Under the pieces are notes generated by a model. The model searched no databases. It saw nothing but the letters and a program-made list of their open reading frames with translations, and was not told where the DNA came from. This document shows, one piece after another, positions 45,701 through 57,615 of a DNA stretch of 64,000 nucleotides; position 1 is the first letter of the stretch, and every line of letters starts with the position of its first letter. The position numbers and the translations under genes are program-made. The DNA comes from Siphonodentalium dalli (lineage: Eukaryota; Mollusca; Scaphopoda; Gadilida; Siphonodentaliidae). Where the stretch lies: the NCBI GenBank assembly GCA_032622095.1, contig CP136067.1:198486052-198550051 (forward strand), given 5' to 3'.

Positions 45701-46275
45701 GTCCGAATGTTCGCTTCGCGTCTTTATGAGTTTGAATCAAAACCTGTGACACTTCCCATCTTTCACCACAAACGGAACTTTATAGTTATTTCTGAATACA
45801 ATGCGTTGTGTGGTTTATAAGAATAAGGTATTTTAAGAATGTTTTACAATTTAATGAAGATACCGATCTCAGAAGACCAGTATAGTTGTAAATGTTTCCG
45901 TAAAGTGTTTCCGCCTGCCGCTGATCTCGCAGTTCAATGGATACAATAGTGGTGTAAAGATATCTACCAAGGATACATGAGGCTCTTTGGTAAGTGTATA
46001 GTATAACACATATCGTCCAGAATTGACAGGGTGGCAGGTAATTAATGTTTTATTCTCAGCCAATACTTGTATATATCGAACATGAGAAAACAGTCAATTA
46101 TATATAATTACATGTTTATTTTCTGAAGTATTGAGCCATTTTAGAAGGTTATGAATACAAACAAATAATCATTTTCAAATATTCAGATCTATAATACGTA
46201 CTGTCTTATTCGATACTTTATAACAGGTAGAAGAAAAAATCAATCACAACCTCGTTTGACTGCTCTTTTTTTTTG
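45701..46275. other. No gene seen
   Basis: AT-rich, no recognised gene or repeat. Confidence 0.35.
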
Positions 46276-47030
46276 TGGAAAAATTTGTGGGAAACTTTAA
46301 CCTCAAACATTGATGACACATAGCTAAATTTATACGTCGGTGTTAGCGTTGGTCCAACAGCAGCGCATAGGCAGGCAATTCTTCAAGGATTGGCCATTTA
46401 TAAACGGACAATCCGTACCTAAAATGTTCGTTAATTAATGGACAATCCGACCACGCGTGGCACGCGAGCTTGAGATTGTCCAAGTGGACATGTATAGCTA
46501 ATCCTGTATGTTAGCTTCATATTTAATATGAAGGGCAATAACTCTATACAGAATGTTAATTTACTAAATAACGGCGATTTGTATGAGAAGAAGTGTTTTT
46601 GACGAAATAACGGAGATATTTTAAGAAGAGTTTTTGAAGAAATAACGGAAATATTCGAAGAAGTGTTTTTAAAGAGCGTAACCCAAACCTCCCCCAAACC
46701 CACCCATCCAAGGGAAGAATTTGATTTATATTTCACAAGAGTTGATATGTTGTGGTGTTGCAAAATTCTCATACAAATCTCCGTTATTTAGTAAAGGTAC
46801 ATTCTTTATATAGTTATTACCCTTCAGATTTAATATGAAGCTAACATGCAGGATTATCTGTATATGTCGTGATTTAGTGGACAATCCCAAGATCACGTGC
46901 CACGCGTGGTCGGATTGTCCATTAATTAACAATCATTTTAGGTACGGATTTGTGGAAAAATGTGTGGGAAACTTCAACCTCAAACATTGATGACACATAG
47001 CTAAATGTATAGGTCGGTGTGTTAGCGTTG
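46276..47030. repeat. Inverted-repeat element (arms about 180 bp) flanked by an 80-bp direct repeat
   Basis: 46410-46589 and 46768-46950 are inverted copies starting aatccgtacctaaaatg and sharing ttaattaatggacaatccga, ccacgcgtggcacg and tttaatatgaag. The 180-bp loop carries gtgtttttgacgaaataacg units also found at 7905-7985. Outside, 46276-46352 and 46952-47030 are direct copies of a separate segment (gtgggaaact.taacctcaaa, cattgatgacacatagctaa, gttagcgttggtcca). Confidence 0.88.
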
Positions 47031-48639
47031 GTCCACCAGGTATACCCCCGTAACTAATCGACTTGTCTGTTCGTCCGTGGGAGCAACTTCGAATTCATCC
47101 GAGCTTGTATTCCTTCAGCTTCAGTCAAATGTGTTGAAGCTTGGCACATATATTTACCACACGCGCTCTGCGATTATGAGCTCCGTCCAATTTGTTTAGT
47201 GGAGTTATTCCCCTTTTTCAGCTTATACTGTGATGCCTTGCGATACATATTTGAAATATGAAGGTCAAACTTCAGTGGACATAAACTGGTGTAATTGTTG
47301 GCCAGAAGTGATAACTTTCTTCAGTCCCTATTCAGGTGGTTTCCTTTGAGGGTGTTTGAATTTGATTGGAGCATGTTTATCCATAACTTTTAAAACTGCA
47401 GTTTCATAATCATTGTAATTTTGTTTGATGCAATCTCATTGGAGAGATTTGATGACACCGATGTGTCCAGCTTGTAATCTGATAAATAAGTTCCACTAGC
47501 AGAAGTTTCAAATTAGTAACAATTTTATCATAACTAAAATTCCTGAAACTTCTATATGAAATGTTTGATGGTTTAGAAAGGTTATCATGATCTTTGATAC
47601 CACAAACATGTTTTTTTTCCTGTTTTTTAAAAAACTTTGGCTGCCTGTTTGTTGTTTTTTTTTATTATTTTTTGTTGTTTTTTTTAATTATTTTTATTTG
47701 TTGTAAATGTTTATTTATTGTTTGTTTATTTTTCATGTTTGTTTTCCTGTTTTAAAAAAAAACTTGTTTTTTTTAAATTCCCCTTTGTTCAGGTTTGTTT
47801 GTTTTTTAAATTAATTTTGTTGTTGTACCTGTGGTGACCAGTGACCAAACTCAAGAACATTTAGACCAATGTCAACACATTTCAACCACTTACCCACTCT
47901 TAATTGGTGCCCGGACGAACGAAGAATGTATTAAATTTGGTCATTTATTAGTATAAGTCGCTCTTGTACACGGAACTATCAGAATAATTGAGCCGCGAAA
48001 TTATTGATTATTTTCGAACCGAGCGGTCACGTGACTCTGATCGGAAGCAAAGAATTTACGGCTACAAAAAAAAGTGTAACCAACTCCGGAAACATGAACG
48101 TATGATTGGTGTTATTGGGCCATGAAAATCTGCAGTAGCGTGTTTTTTCAACGCTTAGTATATACAGCATAGGGGTATTATTTATTTACAAGAGACAGCT
48201 AAAACAATCTGTAATCGGCAAATTGTATTCTCGGTTCATTTTATTAGTTGTTCGGGTACGGCAACCGATCACACGTTTTAGTGTTACCGGTATAGGAATG
48301 GGGTATCGCGAACTTAGGAAACGCAACGGACATCCAGAGAAAACCTTTGTAATTTTTATTTAGCAGTAGGAAACTACTATTTTCAACTTTTACTAAGTTC
48401 AGACAATTGATGTTCGCCTTACTGAAGCTTTAATTTGGATCCGCGGCGAAATAACAAGTAGTTTCAGAACAAAGTTTGATGTAGTGTTCGTTACTATTTT
48501 TAGTAGTCAAAACTACATATGCATAGTGCACGATGGGAGAGACTTGAAGGCGTAGTATACAACTACGACTAATAGAGTCGAGTAGCCAACCAATCGGAAA
48601 GCTTGATTTCAATAACAAAGTCACGTGAGATACAATATG
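47031..48639. other. No gene; T-rich low-complexity stretch
   Basis: 47590-47820 is dominated by T-runs and tttgtttgtt. 47041-47350 (gtctgttcgtccgtgggagc, ttggcacatatatttaccac) has the style of a dispersed repeat. No gene recognised. Confidence 0.45.
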
Positions 48640-48890
48640 TATGCATATGTTGGCTGTATGATCACGTATGGGACTGCGAGTGTATGCATATATAGGGAGT
48701 AGTTGTATGCTTATGTACAATGTATATAGGTGTACATGGAATAACTGTATCATGATTGTTGAAGTGTACATGCATACCTGGAGCATAGTTGGATGGTCTT
48801 TAGTGGTGTATGGGTATATATGAAGTGCCCATGTGGTCATGGTTGCATGGTCATGGTTGCATATGTGATGTATATGCATCTCTACCATAT
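48640..48890 (-). repeat. Degenerate minisatellite, reverse copy of the 38.6-kb type
   Basis: Units built from gtatgcatat, gtgtacatgg, ggtcatggttgcat and gtatatagg. It is the reverse-strand counterpart of 28320-28470 and 38580-39090. A 152-codon minus-strand frame read through it is an artefact. Confidence 0.6.
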
Positions 48891-48984
48891 TACGTTATGG
48901 GGTGTAATGTTATGTATATTACGTGATGTCATTGATGAACAATGGGGAGCCTCGCCCTGAATGATATTCCTAATAGGTGTATTA

Positions 48985-49212
48985 CCGCATATTATGTTAA
49001 AGGGACACAATGCATTCTGTGTGAATATTAAAGGGAGACAATGCGCTGGCAATGCGTGAATGTTAAAGGGACAGCACTTTCGGTATGATAATGTTAAAGC
49101 GACACGAGGTACTCATAATGTGAATTTTAAAAGGACACTCGGCACTCACTGTGGATGAATGTTAAAGGGACACACGGCACTCGCAGTGGGTGCAAGTTAA
49201 AAGGACACAGAA
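48985..49212. repeat. Minisatellite, about 40-bp unit x 6
   Basis: gtgaatgttaaagggacac-type units recur at about 35-45 bp spacing, with cggcactc(a/g) in the later copies. Confidence 0.85.
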
Positions 49213-49242
49213 CAAAATTTTAAACTTGTTATTAAGACAGAC

Positions 49243-49605
49243 TCTATGTATGCCTCACTTAATTTGCACAGTTCTGTCAATTTCTTGTTAAAATATGACT
49301 AGAATCCTAACGGTGGTTTTCGGTGAAATGTCATACCGAGTTCTGTATAATCGAATTATTGAGGGATCGGAAGGGACTGGAATCACACGAATGGCATATT
49401 TCATTGCTCTAATGATCAGTTAACACGAACAATACAAAATAAAGTCCCATCTCCAAACCAGTTCAATACAGCGAACCTGATCTAGAAGATATTAGTGAAA
49501 AAACGTCAAATTTCCTCTTTCAGCTGCCATTTTGACGGCCGTCTTGGACGGGGAGTTCCAGTTTTACCCTACAAATGTGGCATCATATCTCTCAGAGTCA
49601 TACCT
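49243..49605. repeat. Copy of the 39-40 kb dispersed repeat
   Basis: Shares cacagttctgtc.atttctt, aaatatgactagaa, gagggatcggaaggg, atggcatatttcattgct, gatcagttaaca and cagctgccattttgacggcc with 39470-40420. Confidence 0.85.
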
Positions 49606-49856
49606 ACCTATATGACTAATTTTAATTCGCATATTTCACGGTAGGATTAATTGCGATATTGAATAACTTATTTAATCACGAAACGCTCTTTAAATTTGGA
49701 AAACCACTTAAAAGAGGGGTTAAAGTTAAATTTCAGCGTGGCTCTATATCTAATATCAATAAGTGTGTGAATATGTACATATGTACAAAGTTTCATGCTT
49801 TAGTCACAATTTGAACAATTGCCTTGAAATTTTTACTTAATCTACTCCACTATACA

Positions 49857-50125
49857 GGCATGTGGCGGTGTCGGTGTGTCCTGGGCAGAGTACGAACGGG
49901 TATATATACTGTCGGTGTCGGTGTGTCCTGGGCAGAGTATAAACGAATATATATATGTATATGTACATAAAGCACACGGTATATACGGGCATGTGGCGGT
50001 GTCGGTGTGCCCTGGGCAGAGTATAAACGAATATATATGTATATGGCACACACATATAGAGCTGGGTTCTGGGATACTTCAGCACACATTAACCATACTT
50101 GCGCATGGCGGTGTCGGTTTGTCCT
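49857..50125. repeat. Minisatellite gcatgtggcggtgtcggtgt
   Basis: Units near 49857, 49908 (partial), 49989 and 50104 share gcggtgtcggtgtgtcctgg and gcagagtataaacgaatata. Spacing is irregular owing to TA expansion. Confidence 0.85.
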
Positions 50126-50129
50126 ACGT

Positions 50130-50221
50130 ACCCATATATCTATACATATATATATATTAAATATATATAAATACATATAGTATATATATATATATATTAA
50201 ATATATATATATATACATATA

Positions 50222-50291
<70 letters not shown>

Positions 50292-50345
50292 CTATATATA
50301 TACATATATATATATACATACATATCCGTGTCGATAATATATATG
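50130..50345. repeat. Long (AT)n tract
   Basis: AT dinucleotides with interruptions (tacatatag, tatacagc). Confidence 0.97.
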
Positions 50346-51300
50346 GAGAAATATATATGATTTCGTGCGTCTTACATGAAGACCTAGCCAAAATAGTAGG
50401 CTTCTAATTACGGCATATATTATGTTCAGATACGACACAATGAGATTACTCTAGCAAATGATAAATGCTGGACACGAGAAATCCTTAAACAATAGCCTCG
50501 CACGACATTTGTCAGATCTCAATCTAGTATTGATGAAGTCTAAACGTAGATACTTAGCTACATGTATGTTTTCATTATGTTCGTTAATCTATACATAAAA
50601 CTCTCGCGTTATTACTCACTATAAAGATCGAACTTTGTTCAGATGAATAGCAATCTCACCTGCGATATGTAAATAAATTGGTTGAAGCAGGTAACTACAC
50701 ATTGCACGAGTTAGTCACTGTACTACTCAACAGATGTAGTAATATGTGACCATGCATGTTTAGCAGGCCTCATATGTATAGGCTAAAAACAATTCAGTGT
50801 CTGGAAATAGTGAACAAAACATCTGTCACATGTCTAGTGCTATGCTAACTGCATTCCCAAGAAAGATGCTAAAAATTAGCAAATGTGTAGTAGACTGAGA
50901 CAGAATATCACATAATATATGAATTCTTACTTAAATACATGTATATACTTATCTCCAACAACTCCATATGCTCGGATTGTATATTTGAATGCTCTTCCAA
51001 AAGTTATGAAATTATGCAACGCTTGAGAATAATAAGTCATTAATTTGCGTTGTACAATATCTTTGAACCACACAACAGTATATATGCCTTCGACAATGGT
51101 TCAATTTCATTCGGCCTGCAAACGATCACAACATTAAGAAACGGTTGCGCTTCATTTTTACCTATTTTCTCCAAGAATCAACATCACCAATCTGCTGTAG
51201 CGACTTTTTTCTGACACCAATGACTGTTCTTCATTTCTTCTGCGAGACATGTGGCCTCACTATCTATTTTGTGCAGGGAGAGCACATCACCCATTATAAT
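50346..51300. other. No gene seen
   Basis: No recognised coding or strong repeat. The end of the region leads into the inverted pair below. Confidence 0.35.
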
Positions 51301-51975
51301 GGCTGCGGACACACGTACCACAGTAACGATGGCATAGTAGGTGTGACAATTAATTATGGTGGAGTTTGGTGACAATTGGTCGTAATAATTAATATGTCAT
51401 AGCAAGCCATTCACTCTCCGCACAATGGGACTACCAAGCTCTACCAGCGACGATCGATCTCTCAATGGTGTATCTACCTGAATGTCTCGTCGCTGTTGAT
51501 CTTTAATCAACACGCAGTGTTATATTTTGCATGCTAACACACAAGTCCACTTGATAACTTTATGAATAACCAATCTCTGTCAACAGCCATGGTTGTTCTT
51601 ACTAATGAAATGAATATAAGTAGACAAACATGCATGCATTGAGATCATATAAAAAACGTACCACATGCATGATATGTGAGTCAATGAGGAATTTCCACCA
51701 GGCCACGGTCAAACACAATTCTGGACGATCTATCGTGCAATTATATATATCGTAGCGAATACAATTTAGCAAAATGTAATGAGTAGATATCAACCTTGGT
51801 GAAACGCAATGGGTTAATTGGTCCAGTCTACTCATTGTGCGGAACATCTGCGGGCGACATGCCTAGCTATGGCAAAGAATTATGACGGACCAATTGTCAC
51901 CAAACTCCACCATAATAAACTGTCACACCTACTATGCCATCGCTACTGTGGTACGTGTGTCCGCTGCCAATCCCG
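51301..51975. repeat. Inverted duplication, about 135-bp arms, 400-bp loop
   Basis: 51301-51430 and the complement of 51835-51975 share gcggacacacgtaccacagt, gatggcatagtaggtgtgac, tatggtggagtttggtgaca and ttccgcacaatg-type ends. Both arms hold the same short open frame ending GGVW-stop. Confidence 0.85.
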
Positions 51976-52777
51976 TAGTCGAAAACACCGTCCGACTGAA
52001 TGTTGATTATTTTCAGTTTCACCATGCGCCCAGTCAATTTCGAAATTCTGACTGTCTTCGTCCGATGATACAATCTGTAGTCTATGTGTGATTCATCGCC
52101 GTGATACCACATGTACAGGTTATCAACACAAATTCACTTTGCTTCATTTAGCAGTCTGTCGTGGCAAATGTTCAAACGTTTTAAAAGTTTAAAAAGAACT
52201 GTTTACATTCGAAACGATTGTCAATTTCTGGTCAGTGTTCTGAATGTGGCGCAAAAGATTCTCGTCGAAAACGTAACATTCTTGAAGGAGGTCAGTAGTG
52301 CTGTGAATGGTTGTAGAGGTGGTCGATACGACGAGGAACTAACGGTTGCTCATGGGTAGAATGATAATTGTGGGAGTGAACTGATTCGCGTACGTGTGAC
52401 CGCCAATAAATGCTTAGGTTTTAGCTAATCACTAAGGGGAAGACGCACGTTTTGCATACATCCAGATAAACATTGCATCAGATTTCAACTAAGAATTTCC
52501 CTCGATCTGTCTTGTAAAAACCTTTAATTTAACATATCATCTTCATTGTATATAACATCTGAACAATTATTAAGAGAAGACAAAAACAATGGATTTATAA
52601 ATTAGAAATGTTGAAAATATTATTTTCTGTTCTTTGTTCATTTAGGTACGAAGAACTGCTAAACTGGTCAATAATTTAAACGAAACTCGAACAACTATAT
52701 AGCCTATTGTTAATCCTGCTCTGTGAGTGGAGGCTTCATTTGCGTCATGATGATGATCATACCCCGTATATATACAA
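51976..52777. other. No gene seen; 130-bp block shared with 55.77 kb
   Basis: An 82-codon plus-strand frame (52111-52359) has no recognised family. 52447-52577 matches 55766-55897 (acgttttgcata.atccagat, tttaacatatc). Confidence 0.45.
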
Positions 52778-53225
52778 CTAGCCGATGAGCCCGACGTTGT
52801 CCGGGCTATTCAAAAACAAAATTTCAAGTCGATAGCTCTACCCAGCCCGACGTTGTCCGGGCTATTTAAAAACAAAATTTCAAGTCGATAGCTCCACCCG
52901 TTTCCGAGATCTGGTCTGCGCATGCGCGAAGCTTGGGTCGCACGGGCTCGGCGATCCGATAAAATTCGTATCCGGGGCAAGATACATTCACATAGCAAAT
53001 TTCAAGTCGATAGCTCCACCTGTTTCCGAGATCTCGTCTGCGCATGCGCGAAGCGGGCGCCGCACGGGCTCGCCAATACGACAAGGACGACCGACTGGCC
53101 AAACTACACACACGTACCAAGTTTCGTCCCGATCGGTCGAGAATCGTAGATTTGTATAAATGACAGACATACAGACAGACATACAAACATACAGACAGAC
53201 AGAGGTCTTCAAAATATATATGAGA
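52778..53225 (-). mobile_element. Non-autonomous Helitron-like element, copy H5
   Basis: 448 bp, opposite orientation to H1, H2 and H4: 3' CTAG and hairpin at the left (ctagccgatgagcccgacgt), TCTCATATATATTTTGAAG start at the right (53225). An A (in element orientation) precedes the TC, as expected for insertion between A and T. Two 122-bp-type units, both with the intact palindrome (52917 and 53039). The terminal hairpin is duplicated here too. Confidence 0.82.
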
Positions 53226-53352
53226 TGGAGAATAAAGCAGCCACACATATATCAGCCCAATGAAAACAAATATTGGTAAGCAGGCTAGTCTTATCAATCA
53301 GGGATCTACGGAAGCGTATTGAGGCCTCAGTATCAAATAAAATTCCGCAATT

Positions 53353-53430
53353 ATCTCTTAATTAACACTTACGTGTCTCTTAATTAAGACCTATTTCTCT
53401 TAATTAAGACATAAACTCTCTTAATTAAGG
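53353..53430. repeat. Short tandem repeat tctcttaattaagac
   Basis: Four to five units of about 20 bp with the palindromic core cttaattaag. Confidence 0.9.
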
Positions 53431-53567
53431 ATTCATAAAAGCCAAACAAAGGGTGTTGTATGGTGGCGCCCAAACTAATCTAAATATTCACCCCACCCCA
53501 TCAAAATTGTCGCCGCCCAGAGGGGTTCAATTGGGCCATACATGCCATTTCTCGACCCCACCCCATC

Positions 53568-54050
53568 ATGATTTCTTTTTCGCCAGTCAGTGGTCGAACG
53601 GATTGGTCGCATGATTTTACTTTGTGTCTATCGCAGTTCAATCTAACTCATATCGATGCATGTGCAGTTTCACCTGTGAGTTGTGTGGCCATTCGTAAGT
53701 TTATTTGTCGCATTTCGGTGGATATGGATGAATTTGTCCCAACTGAAGCGCTGCACGCACTGCGTAGTTTTCACTCGGTCCATTGTTTGAGTTGGACATT
53801 CCACGATCAATCGGGTCGGGTTGTACTCTGTTTGGAATGCCATGTCACACCACGGCTTGGAGGGACAGAAGCCCACCATTCTGTCAGGGTCCAGACAGGG
53901 ATGGCGAAGAAGAAGAAAACCCGTTCTCGCCGACTCAGGGATGCCGCGCGGATGACCAGCTGGAAGGGAACTCAGATACGCCCAGCTGGTCACGGGGCAG
54001 GACCAACAGCCTGCTGCCGCTATTCCAACCAGCATCCAAATAAACTTTAG
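53568..54050 (+). pseudogene. Possible non-LTR retrotransposon ORF1 (gag-like) fragment
   Basis: 160 codons. The middle part (ALHALRSFHSVHCLSWTFHD, then GRVVLCLECHV) and the basic C-terminal stretch (KKKKTRSRRLRDAARMTSW) resemble the nucleic-acid-binding ORF1 proteins of invertebrate CR1/L2-like elements, where an (S/T)xSRxxRDxxRMxxW-type segment is common. An overlapping frame (53783-54043) carries GEEEENPFSPTQGCRADDQL, so a frameshift within the fragment is possible. No RT follows. Confidence 0.4.
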
Positions 54051-54413
54051 TGCTCTTTTCATTGTGTTTGGGTATTAAATCTAACTCAACATGCAAAGAC
54101 TTTATAATTGTTTACGATGGTTTTATTCATTATGCATTAGTTGCAATGCATGTAAGAAAATTAAAAACATATTTACCGAAATAAATACACATAAACATAG
54201 TGTATTTCCAATAATTTGATGCAGAACTGCACGATGAAATCTCATCAATAAATGAAAAAAGCTTATTATGTCCTCTTTAAATGATAATCATGATCATTTT
54301 GGAAAGTAATTAAATGTAGTTGAAAAAGTAATTGAATTACATGCTATTTATCAAATTAATTAATTAATTTCAATTACTCCATCCCTTGTATCAGCATGTG
54401 TACGTATAAGGCA
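54051..54413. other. No gene seen
   Basis: AT-rich spacer between the ORF1-like fragment and a minisatellite. Confidence 0.35.
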
Positions 54414-54715
54414 GGGTTCGTATCGGTCAGGGTCCATATTGGCCAGGGTCTTATCAGCCGGTGGTCTATACAGACATAATCCATATCGGTCATGGTCCAC
54501 ATTAGCCAGGGTCTGTATCAGCCGGTGGTTCGTAAATAACCCATATGCCGTATATGTTAGGGTCCATATTAGACGGTATCAGCCTGTGGTCCATAAAACA
54601 GTGTCCGCGTCGGTCAGGGTCCATATTAGTCATGGTATGTATCAGCCGGTGGTCTATAAAACAAAAAAGTCCATATCGGTTAGGGTCCATATTAGTCATG
54701 GTCGGTATCAATCGC
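54414..54715. repeat. Minisatellite, about 62-bp unit x 5
   Basis: Units share ggtcagggtccatatt, agccagggtctgtatcagcc and ggtggtctataaaaca. The frames through it are by-products. Confidence 0.92.
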
Positions 54716-55408
54716 ATATACCTTTCTGTTTCTCCAAAACCCATGTTGGGGTGTTATGTAACATAAATGTTTGTATATCTGTTATATTTCACAAATTGCA
54801 TTGTCCATGGAATAAATTTTGTTTAAACAAACCCCAGTTATTCATGAGTCACAAATGTCGTACCTCTTCATTTGCAGGGTGCCTGATGCATGCATACCAC
54901 TGTAGACAAGCATAATTCTTATCACTCAACAACCCAAATATTGAAAATTCCCCACAACTGTCATCATTCCACGATTCATCTGTCCAGTCTCCTGTCTCCT
55001 ACGTTCTCATATATCTCTATGTATCTCTCTCATCTCTCGCACCCTCTCTCTCTCTCTCTTTCTGCCTCATGCTATCCCAAACACTAGCGTCTCCATTTTT
55101 TTCCATTCCCTAACTCAAATTTAGTTATATATTTCCATTTCTCCTATAACCATTAGTTTCATCCCTTCCCGTTTGATCTATACCACTCCCTCGCTTATTG
55201 GGGAAGGAGCATGTCGCCAAAGAGGAGAAGACTTCATATAATCCATCGGGCTTGTGGTCTGATCCTCGTGTCCATACATTAACTCTTCTATTTTGCATAT
55301 GTGCCATATGTAAATTATGTTATTTGTTTGGATTTGGAAATAAAAAGATGTGTACACTATTTGCAGGGCACGCCGACAAGAAAACTAACGTCCAGTAAAT
55401 CATTCAAA

Positions 55409-55718
55409 ATGGAGGTTGTTCTTGTTGCCATCTACATACTGGTAGAATCATGTCTTGCAGCAGAGTTCTCTGTTCGCGGCTTTGAGCGACTCATGGGTGT
55501 TGATGGAGTATTTAATCCTCACTATTTCGAAGCAATGATTCTCACAGGAGAGACAAGTGAGTCGATATGTTCTGCAAAGTGCGTGAGGAATGGGTGTGTG
55601 GCTTTCGTTCATAACAAGGGAATGAAGACTTGTTATTTCTACGATAGACCAATTGTCGCCAACAGCACAAGCAATGTGCTTGGTGAAAATAGTACCGCTT
55701 TCACCGTGAAACATGACG
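55409..55718 (+). CDS. Signal peptide plus PAN/apple domain, first coding exon of a lectin (locus B)
   Basis: ATG 55409 starts a signal peptide (VVLVAIYILVESCLAAEF, cleavage probably near residue 18-19). A PAN/apple-type segment follows: GVFNPHYFEAMILTGETS, then SICSAKCVRNGCVAFVHN and KTCYFYD, the usual Cys spacing of this adhesion module. Ser/Asn-rich sequence with possible N-glycosylation sites (NSTS, NSTA) follows. The exon ends KHD then G|gtgagt at 55718/55719, phase 1, which fits the acceptor of the CTLD exon at 59564. The product would be a secreted PAN-CTLD protein; such proteins bind glycans or proteins extracellularly. An upstream 5' UTR exon is possible. Confidence 0.82.
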
Positions 55719-55765
55719 GTGAGTACATGGCCTAGCATGATAAACATTTAAGGCCCAGACATACA

Positions 55766-55897
55766 TGTACGTTTTGCATAAATCCAGATAAGTATTGAAA
55801 GTCATTTTGATAAAGAATCTCTCTTGATCTATCCAACGACAACTTGGATTTAACATATCGTTATAGCCATTGCATATATACACTTAAAAGTTATTAA
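55766..55897. repeat. 130-bp block shared with 52447-52577
   Basis: Direct copy with about 25% differences by eye, inside the first intron of locus B. Confidence 0.65.
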
Positions 55898-57416
55898 AGG
55901 GAGACTCTACCTTAATCCATGCAGCCATGTATGTGATCATCTACTATACTCAACAGATTATATCCAATAAATTAAGTAATTATTCAAGAATGAGAGTTAA
56001 ATACACGAACATACACAATGAAACAAGTATAACAATTAGTTATTAAAATTAGTAAAAAAGGCTTAAGCCATTTATTCACTTTCATGACCATATTGCTTTA
56101 CATCCGTCATAGCGTACATTAACGTATTTTTCACTAATTCTCTGTCTAAAATTCATTTATTTGTTGCATATGTATTGTTGAATATAGTAGGAGATGGCCC
56201 CATAAATGGCTGGATGTAGGTAAAGTATCCCTTTAAGGGAAGTCTTTATTAATTTAAATAGATTTAAGATGTTAAATAATCCTTTCTTCTTCTTTTTTTT
56301 TTATTTTCATAGTAAGAAATTCTAGACTAAATGATAATCATAAAACCGGAGCAAGTTACCAGATAGCTTATTTTATTGCTCTATGAAAGTGAGCTTTATT
56401 GTATTGTGTTATACACCGCTCACTACCTGTATTGACTATATAAAGCCTAGCTAATAAACATTACGTTTATTACGTCAATGTAGCTTTTTTTGGTCAACGT
56501 ACCTTTATTCGGTAGATATAATTTTAACGTAATTATATATGCAAATTGCGCAGGTAACTAGGGACGTCAACCGCCCCAAATGACGGCAATGTGATTTTAG
56601 AACGTTGATATCGTCCATAAATCACTGTTATTGATAAAATTCGTAAAAGGATATACTGTTATGTTCTAAACATATAAATCATCAGAATAAGATCGGCTTG
56701 GAATAACTGTAAAAATTAACGAACAATTTCGCTCTACGCTACACTTCGGTTTTGCCCACGTCACGAATGCTAATTAGTTTGCTTGATCTCAAATATAAGG
56801 GCGTAATCGAAGTAAGGAATGAAAGACTTATAAAAATTACAGAATTCTCCCATAAAAGGCAAGTTGTGCGCGATGGATAAACAAAATATATAGCTAATGT
56901 TGTCGACTTAACGGTTTATGTCCGCTCGAAGGATTTGGCATCTGATGGACTCGTCAGAGTCTAACCCAGTAGATGCTCGAACACCCCTCACCAACATAAA
57001 CCATGTAAGCGACCCCACTAGCTACATATTCTATATGAATTATATTTTAATAACATGATATAACACAAATTATACTCCCATATATTAGAATGAATAATAA
57101 GGCAGCCACATATTTTTCAATGCAATACAAAAATTTCATTTGCAGTCTGGTCCACTCGAGCATTCAATTGGAAATAGGCCGCAGTATGAGGCTTATGTTG
57201 GTTAATTATTGTGATTTACGTTCGTAAAATGGGATATGTTACTGGATTCATGCAATTCATCTTTCAGAATTATGAGTAATAAGTCAGTTTATTATCCACC
57301 CCTTTACTAGCACTATTTGTGATTGGGCAAAAGCCGTCACATGATAATCCGGGAAAAAGTCATACTGGATTCCGAAAGTGTCAAGAGTATACTACCTCAC
57401 ATCAAAGGAGTCCCAA
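55898..57416. other. Intron of locus B, no further exon recognised
   Basis: AT-rich. No PAN or CTLD coding match seen. Short palindromic AT segments only. Confidence 0.45.
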
Positions 57417-57615
57417 AAGTCATATTGGACTCCAATATTACTTTTATAAAAGTTATTGGGACTCCGGGTGACGTCACAAAGTAATTCTAATCAAAGCACA
57501 CTAACTCTACTGGCAAGTGAATCAGTGAAATTGCTATGCGCACACATTGGCTCCCTTGGATTTAGACAGACGTTTCACTTCCGCATTGAGTTTTTCACTT
57601 CCGTGCTTACTGTTC
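57417..57615 (+). repeat. Dispersed repeat, copy of 6005-6215
   Basis: Contains gtcatattggactcc, ttattgggactccgggtgac, gtgaaattgctatgcgc and gacgtttcacttccgc in the same order and orientation as the left-end copy. Confidence 0.75.

Noticed and set aside
48430-48888. 152-codon minus-strand frame
   Set aside because: Mostly a translation of the degenerate 40-bp repeat; no domain and no splice context.
49850-50391. Long Tyr/Ile-rich frames
   Set aside because: Read through (AT)n tracts and the adjacent minisatellite.
52111-52359. Possible PAN exon upstream of a block shared with the locus B intron
   Set aside because: The 82-codon frame lacks the Cys pattern of PAN domains; only the intronic block is shared.
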